In this document: in pieces, positions 42,295 to 51,000 of the stretch | How positions within the stretch are numbered: the stretch's first letter is position 1 | Layout of the letters: every line of letters starts with the position of its first letter | Translations under genes and position numbers: made by a program | Source of the DNA: Streptomyces sp. 378 | GTDB lineage: Bacteria > Actinomycetota > Actinomycetes > Streptomycetales > Streptomycetaceae | Length of the DNA: 64,000 nucleotides | NCBI RefSeq assembly: GCF_030124145.1 | Contig: NZ_JASKMS010000013.1 | Location: forward strand, 1-64,000 | Reading direction: 5' to 3' | The notes under the pieces: generated by a model | Told to the model about the DNA's origin: nothing | Databases searched by the model: none | The model's input: only the letters and a program-made list of their open reading frames with translations

Positions 42295-44202
42295 ATGGCC
42301 ACGCGCCACGACATCCGCAACGTCGCCATCGTCGCCCACGTCGACCACGGCAAGACCACCATCGTCGACGGCATGCTGAAGCAGGCCGGCGCCTTCGCCG
42401 CGCACCAGCTCGAAGGCGTCGACGACCGCATGATGGACTCGAACGACCTGGAGCGTGAGAAGGGCATCACGATCCTGGCCAAGAACACGGCGGTGAAGTA
42501 CCACCCGAAGGACGGGGGGGACGTCATCACCATCAACATCATCGACACCCCCGGCCACGCCGACTTCGGTGGCGAGGTGGAGCGCGGTCTGTCGATGGTC
42601 GACGGCGTCGTCCTGCTCGTGGATGCCTCCGAGGGCCCGCTCCCGCAGACCCGCTTCGTGCTGCGCAAGGCGCTCCAGCAGCGGCTGCCCGTCATCCTGT
42701 GCATCAACAAGACGGACCGCCCGGACTCCCGGATCGACGAGGTCGTCAACGAGACCTACGATCTCTTCCTCGACCTGGACGCCGACGAGGAGCAGATCGA
42801 GTTCCCGATCGTCTACGCCTGCGGCCGCGACGGCATCGCCTCGCTGACCAAGCCGGACAACGGCACGGTCCCGCCCGACTCCACCAGCCTGGAGCCGTTC
42901 TTCTCCACGATCCTGGAGCACATCCCGGCCCCGACGTACGACGAGGCCGCCCCGCTCCAGGCCCACGTCACCAACCTGGACGCCGACAACTTCCTCGGCC
43001 GTATCGCGCTGCTCCGCGTCGAGCAGGGCGAGCTGCGCAAGGGCCAGACGGTCGCGTGGATGAAGCGCGACGGGTCCGTCAGCAGTGTCCGCATCTCCGA
43101 GCTGATGATGACCGAGGCGCTCACCCGCAAGCCGGCGGAGATGGCCGGCCCCGGTGACATCTGCGCCGTGGCCGGTATCCCGGACATCATGATCGGCGAG
43201 ACCCTGGCCGACCCGGAGAACCCGGTCGCGCTGCCGCTGATCACCGTGGACGAGCCCGCGATCTCCATGGTCATCGGCACCAACACCTCCCCGCTGGTCG
43301 GCCGCGGCGCCACCGGCAAGGGCGCCGACAACAAGGCGGCCGTCAAGGACCGCAAGGTCACCGCCCGCCAGGTCAAGGACCGCCTCGACCGCGAGCTGAT
43401 CGGTAACGTCAGCCTCCGGGTGCTGGACACCGAGCGGCCGGACGCCTGGGAGGTGCAGGGCCGTGGTGAGCTGGCGCTGGCCATCCTGGTCGAGACGATG
43501 CGCCGGGAGGGCTTCGAGCTGACCATCGGCAAGCCGCAGGTCGTCACCAAGGAGGTCGACGGCAAGGTCTACGAGCCGGTCGAGCGCATGACGATCGACG
43601 TGCCCGAGGAGCACATGGGCGCGGTCACGCAGCTCATGGGCGTCCGCAAGGGCCGCATGGACAACATGTCCAACCACGGCTCCGGCTGGGTCCGCATGGA
43701 GTTCGTCGTGCCCTCGCGGGGTCTCATCGGCTTCCGGACCGAGTTCCTGACCCAGACCCGCGGCACGGGCATCGGCCACTCCATCCACGAGGGCTTCGAG
43801 CCCTGGTTCGGCACGCTGCAGACCCGTAACAACGGCTCCCTGGTCGCCGACCGCTCCGGTGCCGTCACCGCCTTCGCGATGACCAACCTCCAGGAGCGCG
43901 GCGTGCTGTTCGTGGAGCCGGGCACCGAGGTGTACGAGGGCATGATCGTCGGCGAGAACTCCCGCGCCGACGACATGGACGTCAACATCACCAAGGAGAA
44001 GAAGCTCACCAACATGCGGTCGTCGACGGCCGACGTGACCGAGTCGATCGTCCCGCCGCGCAAGCTGTCGCTGGAGCAGTCCCTGGAGTTCTGCCGGGAC
44101 GACGAGTGCGTGGAGGTCACCCCGGAGGCCGTGCGCATCCGCAAGGTGAACCTGGACGCCCGCGAGCGCGCCCGCGCCGCGAGCCGCGCCAAGCACGGCT
44201 GA
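42295..44202 (+). CDS. typA: Ribosome-associated translational GTPase TypA/BipA
   Basis: 635 residues. GTPase domain: G1 AHVDHGKTT (about 12-20), switch II DTPGHADFGGE, G4 NKTD. Domain II is EF-Tu-like, and EF-G-like domains III and V follow (MGAVTQLMGVRKGRMDNM; RGLIGFRTEFLT). The family-specific C-terminal domain ends ERARAASRAKHG. It binds ribosomes and supports growth under stress. ATG at 42295 with GGGAG ribosome-binding site; the upstream open frame is not part of the family. Followed by a hairpin terminator. Confidence 0.97.
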   Translation: MATRHDIRNVAIVAHVDHGKTTIVDGMLKQAGAFAAHQLEGVDDRMMDSNDLEREKGITILAKNTAVKYHPKDGGDVITINIIDTPGHADFGGEVERGLSMVDGVVLLVDASEGPLPQTRFVLRKALQQRLPVILCINKTDRPDSRIDEVVNETYDLFLDLDADEEQIEFPIVYACGRDGIASLTKPDNGTVPPDSTSLEPFFSTILEHIPAPTYDEAAPLQAHVTNLDADNFLGRIALLRVEQGELRKGQTVAWMKRDGSVSSVRISELMMTEALTRKPAEMAGPGDICAVAGIPDIMIGETLADPENPVALPLITVDEPAISMVIGTNTSPLVGRGATGKGADNKAAVKDRKVTARQVKDRLDRELIGNVSLRVLDTERPDAWEVQGRGELALAILVETMRREGFELTIGKPQVVTKEVDGKVYEPVERMTIDVPEEHMGAVTQLMGVRKGRMDNMSNHGSGWVRMEFVVPSRGLIGFRTEFLTQTRGTGIGHSIHEGFEPWFGTLQTRNNGSLVADRSGAVTAFAMTNLQERGVLFVEPGTEVYEGMIVGENSRADDMDVNITKEKKLTNMRSSTADVTESIVPPRKLSLEQSLEFCRDDECVEVTPEAVRIRKVNLDARERARAASRAKHG

Positions 44203-44218
44203 CGCCTGCCGCAGTACG

Positions 44219-44260
44219 ACAGCACCGGGCATTCCGCGTGAGCGGGGTGCCCGGTGCTGT
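44219..44260 (+). terminator. Hairpin after typA
   Basis: Perfect 13-bp stem: ACAGCACCGGGCA (44219-44231) with its complement at 44248-44260, loop of 16 nt. Begins 17 bp after the typA stop. Confidence 0.78.
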
Positions 44261-44839
44261 TCGTGGCGCGTGATCGAAAGGGCGCGTGGTCAAAGGGGAG
44301 GGAACGCAAAGGAAAGGGTGAGGGAAAACCCTCGATTTGCCGGTGGCGGCCGTCGGGGGCGGCCCTCTCCCACTACCCTGCTGCGGAAGCGCCACGTCTC
44401 CCCGGCTCAGGGGAAGGCACAACGGCCTTGCCGCACAAGCTTCTTGAGCGCGCGACAGACTCCGGTGGCACCCTGCACGGGACCCACGGTACGTCGCAAG
44501 CGGTTTATCTCACTCTCGCGTCCGGAATGCGGACAGCCGACACCGATAGATGTGTAACAAGTCCGTTTCGCAGGGATCTTTCACCAAACCCTTTGTCCGG
44601 ATTTTGGAAGATGTAGGCGAGAGCTGTGATCGAACCGAGACCTCGAGAGTGTGGTTCGGTCCTGGTGTTTGGCAGATAGTTAGGCGCGTAGAGCTCGGAT
44701 GAACAGGTCACCCGCTTCAGGCGGCGCCGACTCACGAGCGCGGGGGCATTTGACGATTTCCGGCACCGGCGACGGGCTGTGGCGGTGATCTGTCCTGTGC
44801 CCCCTTTGCGGTGAACCAATGACTTCATAGGAGGAACCC
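44261..44839 (+). promoter_or_regulatory. Long upstream region of the peptide transporter operon
   Basis: 579 bp between the typA terminator and the transporter operon, clearly less GC-rich than its surroundings around 44500-44700. No gene is supported on either strand. Possible sigma-70-like boxes include TTGTCC and TAGGCG around 44592-44620 and another TTAGGCG near 44680, but none has ideal spacing. Its length suggests multiple promoters or a regulated leader; an AGGAGGAA ribosome-binding site ends it. Confidence 0.45.
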
Positions 44840-46480
44840 ATGCGCGGTGCCAAGAGCGCCAAGTGGGTCGCGGGGGCGATAGTCGTCGCTCTGGCCGCCA
44901 CCGCCTGCGGCGGCGGAGATGACAGTGCCGGCGACGACATGAACAAGGGGAAGGCCGACCCGAACGGCATCGTCACTGCGCAGCTGAGCGAACCTCAGAA
45001 CCCGCTGCAGCCGGCCAACGCCAAGGAGAGCCAGGGCAGCCGCGTGCTGCGCACGATCTTCTCCGGCCTGGTCGACTACGAGCCCGGCACCGGCAAGCTC
45101 GAGTACGTCAACGCCGAGTCGGTCACGCCGAACGACGACTCGTCCGAGTGGACCGTCAAGCTCAAGCCGGGCTGGAAGTTCCACGACGGCACCACGGTCA
45201 CCGCGCAGTCCTACGTGGACTCGTGGAACTGGTCCGCCAACATCAAGAACAACCAGACCAACTCCAGCTGGTTCGCGGACATCGTCGGCTTCGAGGACGT
45301 GCACCCGGAGAAGGGTGACCCGAAGAGCGACAAGATGTCGGGTCTGAAGGTCGTCGACGACAACACCTTCACGATCAAGCTGACGCAGCCGGTCTCGTAC
45401 TTCGCGTACAAGCTGGGCTACGACGTGTGGGCGCCGCTGCCCGAGGCCTTCTTCAAGGACCCGAAGGGCTTCGGCGAGAAGCCGGTCGGCAACGGTCCGT
45501 ACAAGTTCGTGTCCTGGGAGCACAACAAGCTCATCAAGGTCCGCAAGTTCGCGGACTACAAGGGCCCGAACGTCGCCAAGAACGGCGGCATCGACTTCAA
45601 GAACTACACGACCGCCGACGCCGCGTACTCGGACCTGCGCTCGGACAACGTGGACTGGATCGAGCAGGTCCCGACCACCGCGCTGACGAACTACAAGACG
45701 GACCTCGGCGACCGCGCCATCGACGAGCCGTACTCGGCCGTCCAGTCGATCGTCCCGGCGTTCTACACCAAGCAGTTCAAGGACATCGACCCCAAGGTCA
45801 TCCAGGGTCTGTCCATGGCGATCGACCGCCAGACGATCACCAAGACCGTCCTCCAGGGCACGCGTACCCCGGCCGACTCCTACGTCGCCCCGGGCGTCCT
45901 CGGCTACAAGAAGGGCGCGCTCGGCGACATCGTCAAGTTCGACCCGGCCCAGGCCAAGAAGCTCATCCAGGAGGGTGGCGGCGTCCCGGGCAACAAGATC
46001 CAGATCCAGTACAACGCCGACCAGGACCACAAGCCCTGGGTCGACGCGGTCTGCAACTCGATCCGCACGTCCACCGGCGTGGAGTGCACCGGCGACCCGA
46101 AGCCGACCTTCCAGGCCGACCTCGACGCCCGTGACAAGGAGCAGGTCAAGTCCATGTACCGCGGTGGCTGGGTGCTGGACTACCCGGTCAACTCGAACTT
46201 CATGCGCGACCTGTACGGCTCCACGGCGGCGGGCAACACCAGCGGTTACTCCAACAAGGAGTTCGACAAGCTGAGCTCCGAGGCGGACAAGGCCAGCTCG
46301 ATCGACGAGACCGTGAAGATGTACCAGGAGGCGGAGCAGCTCCTCGCCAAGGACATGCCGGCGATTCCGCTCTGGTTCTACAAGGTCAACAGCGGTCAGT
46401 CCAAGAACATCCTGGGCAAGATCGAGTACGGCCAGGACGGTGACCCGATCTTCGACACCATCCAGGTCAAGCAGAAGTAA
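44840..46480 (+). CDS. Peptide ABC transporter substrate-binding lipoprotein
   Basis: 546 residues. Lipoprotein signal ends ATAC (Cys23), then a Gly/Asp linker and a family 5 solute-binding fold: QLSEPQNPLQPANAKE, TIFSGLVDYEPGTG, WTVKLKPGWKFHDGTTVTAQ, VGNGPYKFVSW, VIQGLSMAIDRQTI and MPAIPLWFYKVNSG. It captures oligopeptides outside the membrane and delivers them to the permease pair encoded downstream. First gene of a binding protein - permease - permease - ATPase - ATPase operon. By order it matches the second oligopeptide transporter of this chromosomal region in S. coelicolor, rather than bldK, whose first gene is a permease (from memory). Confidence 0.95.
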   Translation: MRGAKSAKWVAGAIVVALAATACGGGDDSAGDDMNKGKADPNGIVTAQLSEPQNPLQPANAKESQGSRVLRTIFSGLVDYEPGTGKLEYVNAESVTPNDDSSEWTVKLKPGWKFHDGTTVTAQSYVDSWNWSANIKNNQTNSSWFADIVGFEDVHPEKGDPKSDKMSGLKVVDDNTFTIKLTQPVSYFAYKLGYDVWAPLPEAFFKDPKGFGEKPVGNGPYKFVSWEHNKLIKVRKFADYKGPNVAKNGGIDFKNYTTADAAYSDLRSDNVDWIEQVPTTALTNYKTDLGDRAIDEPYSAVQSIVPAFYTKQFKDIDPKVIQGLSMAIDRQTITKTVLQGTRTPADSYVAPGVLGYKKGALGDIVKFDPAQAKKLIQEGGGVPGNKIQIQYNADQDHKPWVDAVCNSIRTSTGVECTGDPKPTFQADLDARDKEQVKSMYRGGWVLDYPVNSNFMRDLYGSTAAGNTSGYSNKEFDKLSSEADKASSIDETVKMYQEAEQLLAKDMPAIPLWFYKVNSGQSKNILGKIEYGQDGDPIFDTIQVKQK

Positions 46481-46626
46481 CCAGACGACCGCAGACCGGT
46501 GCCGCCTCTCCCGCACAAGGGGAGCGGCGGCGCCGGTCCGTAGGCACAGGCCTCCACCTCACCCCCCTCACCTGCGGTAGATGAGTGCGCAGGCCTCGCC
46601 GACCCCTCACGGCATGGAGGCGCAAG

Positions 46627-47553
46627 ATGGGGCGCTACGCCGCCAGGCGACTGCTCCAGATGATCCCGATCTTCATCGGGACAACTCTGTTGATCTTCCT
46701 GATGGTCCACATTCTGCCGGGCGACCCGGTCCGGGCCATCTACGGGGACAAGGCTCCCGATCCCGCACAGATCGCGCAGATCAAGCGCGAGTACGGCTTC
46801 GACAAGCCCGTCCTCGAACAGTACTTCCACTACATGGTGAATCTCGTCCAGGGAGACTTCGGCAAGACGCTGTCCGGGCGTCCGGTCGTCGAACTGATGG
46901 CCAACGCCTTCCCGGTGACGCTGCGGCTGACGCTGCTGGCGCTCACCATCGAGATCATCATCGGCGTTGGTCTCGGCGCGTGGGCCGGCCTGAGGGCCGG
47001 CAAGCCGGCCGACACCGGCGTGCTGATCTTCACGTTGACCGTGATCTCCATCCCGGTCTTCGTCCTCGGCTTCATCGCCCGGTTCATCTTCGCCGACGAA
47101 CTCGGCTGGCTGCCGCCCAACGTCCAGGACTCCACGGACTTCTCACAGTTGTTCCTGCCGGCCCTCGTCCTCGCCATGCTGTCCATGGCATACGTGGCCC
47201 GGCTGACGCGGACGACCTTCGCCGAGAACCTGCGGGCCGACTACATCCGCACCGCGCTCGCCAAGGGCCTGCCCCGGCGCCGCATCATCGGTGTCCACCT
47301 GCTCCGCAACTCGCTGATCCCCGTGGTCACCTTCGTCGGCACCGACGTCGGCGGCTTCATCGGTGGCGCGGTCATCACCGAGGGCATCTTCAACATCCAG
47401 GGTGTCGGCAACCTGCTCTACCGGGCGATCCAGACGAGCGAGGGCTCGACGGTCACGGGTGTGGTGACGGTGCTCGTCCTCGTCATCCTCCTGATCAATC
47501 TGCTCATCGACCTGCTGTACGCGGTCCTGGACCCGAGGATCCGGTATGCCTGA
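46627..47553 (+). CDS. Peptide ABC transporter permease (OppB/DppB type)
   Basis: 308 residues, six membrane helices, N-terminal helix MGRYAARRLLQMIPIFIGTT as in DppB. The EAA loop for ATPase contact is DYIRTALAKGLPRRRIIGVHLLRN (near residue 207). ATG at 46627 with a GGAGGCG ribosome-binding site; the frame extends upstream by 14 codons without support. It overlaps the next permease gene by 8 nt. Forms the translocation pore with the second permease. Confidence 0.94.
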   Translation: MGRYAARRLLQMIPIFIGTTLLIFLMVHILPGDPVRAIYGDKAPDPAQIAQIKREYGFDKPVLEQYFHYMVNLVQGDFGKTLSGRPVVELMANAFPVTLRLTLLALTIEIIIGVGLGAWAGLRAGKPADTGVLIFTLTVISIPVFVLGFIARFIFADELGWLPPNVQDSTDFSQLFLPALVLAMLSMAYVARLTRTTFAENLRADYIRTALAKGLPRRRIIGVHLLRNSLIPVVTFVGTDVGGFIGGAVITEGIFNIQGVGNLLYRAIQTSEGSTVTGVVTVLVLVILLINLLIDLLYAVLDPRIRYA

Positions 47554-48514
47554 CGTGACCAAGGCCCAGACCACCGACTCCGCGACCGTGGACGCCGTGG
47601 CCCCGCCGGCCGTCGGCGTACCCGCCCCGGAGAGCGTCAAGAAGAGCGAGAAGCCCCGCTCCCTGTGGGGAGACGCCTGGTACGACCTGCGGCACCGCCC
47701 CATGTTCTGGGTGTCCTCGGTGCTCCTGGTCCTGCTTCTCGTGATCGCCGCGTTCCCCGGCTGGTTCGCCAGCGTCAACCCGCGCGACGGCGACCTCGTC
47801 CACCACTATCTGGGCAAGCCGGAGCTGACGCACTTCTTCCAGCCCGACTGGTTCGGCTACGACCAGCAGGGCCGGTCCATCTACTCGCGCGTCATCCACG
47901 GCACCCGCGCCTCCATCATGGTCGCCGTCGGTGTGACCGCCGCGGTCACGCTGGTCGGCGGCCTGCTCGGCATGCTGGCGGGCTACTTCGGCGGCTGGAT
48001 CGACTCGGTGATCTCCCGGATCATCGACATCTTCTTCGGCCTGCCCTTCCTGCTCGGTGCGATGGTCGTCCTGAACGCCTTCACCGAGCGCAAGGAGTAC
48101 GTGGTGATCCTGGCCCTGGCCTCCCTGGGCTGGACCTCGATCGCGCGTGTCACTCGTAGTTCCGTGATCACGGCCAAGCAGGCCGACTACGTGACGGCGG
48201 CCAGGGCGCTGGGCGCCGGCACCACGCGGATCCTGTTCCGCCACGTGATGCCGAACGCGCTCGCGCCGACCATCGTCGTGGCCACGATCGCCCTCGGCGG
48301 TTACATTTCGGCTGAGGCGACGCTGTCGTTCCTCGGCCTCGGCCTCAGCGACCCGACGATCTCATGGGGCATCGACATCTCCGAGGGCAGCAAGGTGATC
48401 CGGGACAACCCGCACGCGCTGCTGTTCCCGGCGGGCATGCTCTTCGTGACGGTCTTCGCGTTCATCATGCTCGGCGACGCAGTGCGCGACGCCCTCGACC
48501 CGAAGCTGCGCTGA
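47546..48514 (+). CDS. Peptide ABC transporter permease (OppC/DppC type)
   Basis: 322 residues. N-terminal cytoplasmic segment of about 50 residues, then six helices. EAA loop: ADYVTAARALGAGTTRILFRHVMPNAL. Other OppC features include SWGIDISEGSKVIRDNPHALLFPA. ATG at 47546 overlaps the upstream permease stop, indicating coupling. Partner of the DppB-type permease in the pore. Nothing unusual. Confidence 0.94.
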   Translation: MPDVTKAQTTDSATVDAVAPPAVGVPAPESVKKSEKPRSLWGDAWYDLRHRPMFWVSSVLLVLLLVIAAFPGWFASVNPRDGDLVHHYLGKPELTHFFQPDWFGYDQQGRSIYSRVIHGTRASIMVAVGVTAAVTLVGGLLGMLAGYFGGWIDSVISRIIDIFFGLPFLLGAMVVLNAFTERKEYVVILALASLGWTSIARVTRSSVITAKQADYVTAARALGAGTTRILFRHVMPNALAPTIVVATIALGGYISAEATLSFLGLGLSDPTISWGIDISEGSKVIRDNPHALLFPAGMLFVTVFAFIMLGDAVRDALDPKLR

Positions 48515-48525
48515 GGAGGGCGTAC

Positions 48526-49584
48526 GTGACCACCATCGAAGAGACCCGTGACGTGCCCGAGCCGCGAGGCGCGGCCCGGGACGAGGTTCCCCTGCTCGAA
48601 GTGCGCGATCTGCACGTCGAGTTCCACACGCGTGACGGCGTGGCCAAGGCCGTCAACGGCGTCAACTACACCGTGAGCTCCGGCGAGACCCTCGCCGTGC
48701 TCGGCGAGTCCGGCTCCGGCAAGTCCGTGACCGCCCAGGCGATCATGGGCATCCTCGACATGCCGCCCGGGCGGATCCCCCAGGGCCAGATCCTGTACCG
48801 GGGCGAGGACATGCTCACCATGTCCGGCGACGCCCGGCGCAAGATCCGGGGCAGGAAGATCGCGATGATCTTCCAGGACGCGCTGTCAGCGCTGAACCCG
48901 GTGCTGTCCGTCGGCTACCAGCTCGGCGAGATGTTCCGCGTCCACCAGGGCCTGAGCAAGAAGGACGCCAAGGCCAAGGCCATCGAGCTGATGGACCGCG
49001 TGAAGATCCCGGCCGCCAGGGAGCGCGTCGGCGACTACCCGCACCAGTTCTCCGGCGGTATGCGCCAGCGCATCATGATCGCGATGGCGCTCGCCCTGGA
49101 GCCGGACCTGATCATCGCCGACGAGCCGACCACGGCCCTCGACGTGACGGTCCAGGCCCAGGTCATGGACCTGCTCGCGGAACTCCAGCGCGAGTACAAC
49201 ATGGGTCTGATCCTGATCACCCACGACCTCGGCGTCGTCGCCGACGTCGCGGACAAGATCGCGGTGATGTACGCGGGCCGGATCGTGGAGACGGCCCCCG
49301 TGCACCAGCTGTACAAGCGGCCCGCGCACCCCTACACCAAGGGTCTGCTCGAATCGATCCCGCGCCTGGACCAGAAGGGCCAGGACCTGTACGCGATCAA
49401 GGGCCTGCCGCCCAGCCTGACGCGCATCCCGTCCGGTTGCGCCTTCAACCCGCGCTGCCCGCAGGCGCAGGACATCTGCCGTACGGACGTCCCGCCGCTG
49501 CACCCGGTCACCGAGCGGGACGGCGGCGAGCTCGTCGGCCGCGGCAGCGCGTGCCACTTCTGGAAGGAGACGATCCATGGCTGA
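48526..49584 (+). CDS. Peptide ABC transporter ATP-binding protein (OppD/DppD type)
   Basis: 352 residues. Walker A GESGSGKS (about 60-67), ABC signature FSGGMRQR, Walker B LIIADEPTTALD, H-loop THDL, and the OppD/F C-terminal domain with the Cys cluster CAFNPRCPQAQDIC (likely [4Fe-4S]-binding in related proteins). GTG at 48526 follows an AGGAGGG ribosome-binding site 11 bp after the permease stop. Works with the next ATPase as a heterodimer that powers import. Confidence 0.95.
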   Translation: MTTIEETRDVPEPRGAARDEVPLLEVRDLHVEFHTRDGVAKAVNGVNYTVSSGETLAVLGESGSGKSVTAQAIMGILDMPPGRIPQGQILYRGEDMLTMSGDARRKIRGRKIAMIFQDALSALNPVLSVGYQLGEMFRVHQGLSKKDAKAKAIELMDRVKIPAARERVGDYPHQFSGGMRQRIMIAMALALEPDLIIADEPTTALDVTVQAQVMDLLAELQREYNMGLILITHDLGVVADVADKIAVMYAGRIVETAPVHQLYKRPAHPYTKGLLESIPRLDQKGQDLYAIKGLPPSLTRIPSGCAFNPRCPQAQDICRTDVPPLHPVTERDGGELVGRGSACHFWKETIHG

Positions 49585-50725
49585 CCTGGAGAAGACGGAC
49601 GAGTCCATGGACGCCACTCCCCACACGACCGAGGTCGACACGGTCGAGGCCGCCAGTCACGAGGAGGCCGTCGCCGCGATCCAGGCGCCGGTCGAGCGCG
49701 GTGAGCCCATCCTTCAGGTGCGCAACCTGGTGAAGCACTTCCCGCTGACCCAGGGCATCCTGCTCAAGCGTCAGATCGGCGCGGTCAGGGCCGTGGACGG
49801 GGTCTCCTTCGACCTCTACCAGGGCGAGACGCTCGGTATCGTGGGCGAGTCCGGCTGTGGCAAGTCCACGGTCGCCAAGCTGCTGATGATGCTGGAGAAG
49901 GCGACCGCGGGCGAGATCTTCTACAAGGGCCAGGACATCACCAAGCTGTCCGGGCGCGCGCTGAAGGCGGTCCGCCGGAACATCCAGATGGTGTTCCAGG
50001 ACCCGTACACCTCGCTGAACCCCCGTATGACGGTGGGCGACATCATCGGGGAGACCTTCGAGATCCACCCCGAGGTGGCGCCGCGGGGCGACCGCCGCCG
50101 CAAGGTCCAGGACCTGCTGGATGTGGTCGGTCTCAACCCGGAGTACATCCACCGCTACCCGCACCAGTTCTCCGGCGGTCAGCGTCAGCGCATCGGCATC
50201 GCCCGCGGCCTGGCACTGAACCCCGAGATCATCATCTGCGACGAGCCGGTCTCCGCGCTGGACGTGTCCGTCCAGGCGCAGGTCATCAACCTGATGGAGA
50301 AGCTCCAGGACGAGTTCAACCTCTCCTACCTCTTCATCGCGCACGACCTGTCGATCGTCCGGCACATCTCGGACCGGGTGGGTGTGATGTACCTCGGCAA
50401 GATGGCCGAGATCGGCACGGACACGGAGATCTACGACCACCCGACGCACCCCTACACCCAGGCGCTGCTGTCGGCCGTCCCGGTCCCCGACCCGGAGTCC
50501 CGCGAGGGCCGCGAGCGGATCATCCTCACCGGCGACGTCCCCTCCCCGGCCAACCCGCCCTCGGGCTGCCGCTTCCGCACCCGCTGCTGGAAGGCCGAGG
50601 ACAAGTGCGCCCAGGAGGTTCCCCTGCTGGCCGTCCCGGAGCGTTTCCAGGGCACGGACACCCCGGCGGCCCACGAGTCGGCCTGCCACTTCGCGGAGGA
50701 AAAGGACGTGGTCCACGCGGCCTGA
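49577..50725 (+). CDS. Peptide ABC transporter ATP-binding protein (OppF/DppF type)
   Basis: 382 residues. About 45 acidic N-terminal residues, then Walker A GESGCGKS, signature FSGGQRQR, Walker B IIICDEPVSALD, H-loop AHDLSIV, and C-terminal CRFRTRCWKAEDKC. ATG at 49577 overlaps the upstream gene by 8 nt. Last gene of the five-gene transporter operon, followed by a strong terminator at 50746-50782. Confidence 0.95.
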   Translation: MADLEKTDESMDATPHTTEVDTVEAASHEEAVAAIQAPVERGEPILQVRNLVKHFPLTQGILLKRQIGAVRAVDGVSFDLYQGETLGIVGESGCGKSTVAKLLMMLEKATAGEIFYKGQDITKLSGRALKAVRRNIQMVFQDPYTSLNPRMTVGDIIGETFEIHPEVAPRGDRRRKVQDLLDVVGLNPEYIHRYPHQFSGGQRQRIGIARGLALNPEIIICDEPVSALDVSVQAQVINLMEKLQDEFNLSYLFIAHDLSIVRHISDRVGVMYLGKMAEIGTDTEIYDHPTHPYTQALLSAVPVPDPESREGRERIILTGDVPSPANPPSGCRFRTRCWKAEDKCAQEVPLLAVPERFQGTDTPAAHESACHFAEEKDVVHAA

Positions 50726-50745
50726 ACGTCCATGTGACGCCCGTG

Positions 50746-50782
50746 CCGGTTCCCGGCGCCTCGCGGAGGCGCCGGGAACCGG
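50746..50782 (+). terminator. Terminator of the peptide transporter operon
   Basis: Perfect 16-bp stem, arms 50746-50761 and 50767-50782, five-nt loop, beginning 20 bp after the last stop. It may serve the convergent peptidase gene too. The rest of the gap to 51000 has only a small dyad CTGCGT-TTAC-ACGCAG near 50871-50886. Confidence 0.85.
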
Positions 50783-51000
50783 GCTGTCCGGCCCGACGGC
50801 GGGCAGGGCGGCCGCCGGGGCGGCGCGGGTGGGCGTACCGGGTACCCACACCCCTGCAAACCCCCGCGAACTGCGTTTACACGCAGGCAACTTCACTGAC
50901 CCGGTTCCGATATACGGACGCGTCAGGCTGGTCAGCGTACGGCCGTGCGGGTGCCGTAGACGGGCCGGGGCGCTGTGAGGCGTCCCGGCCCGTCGTCGTC

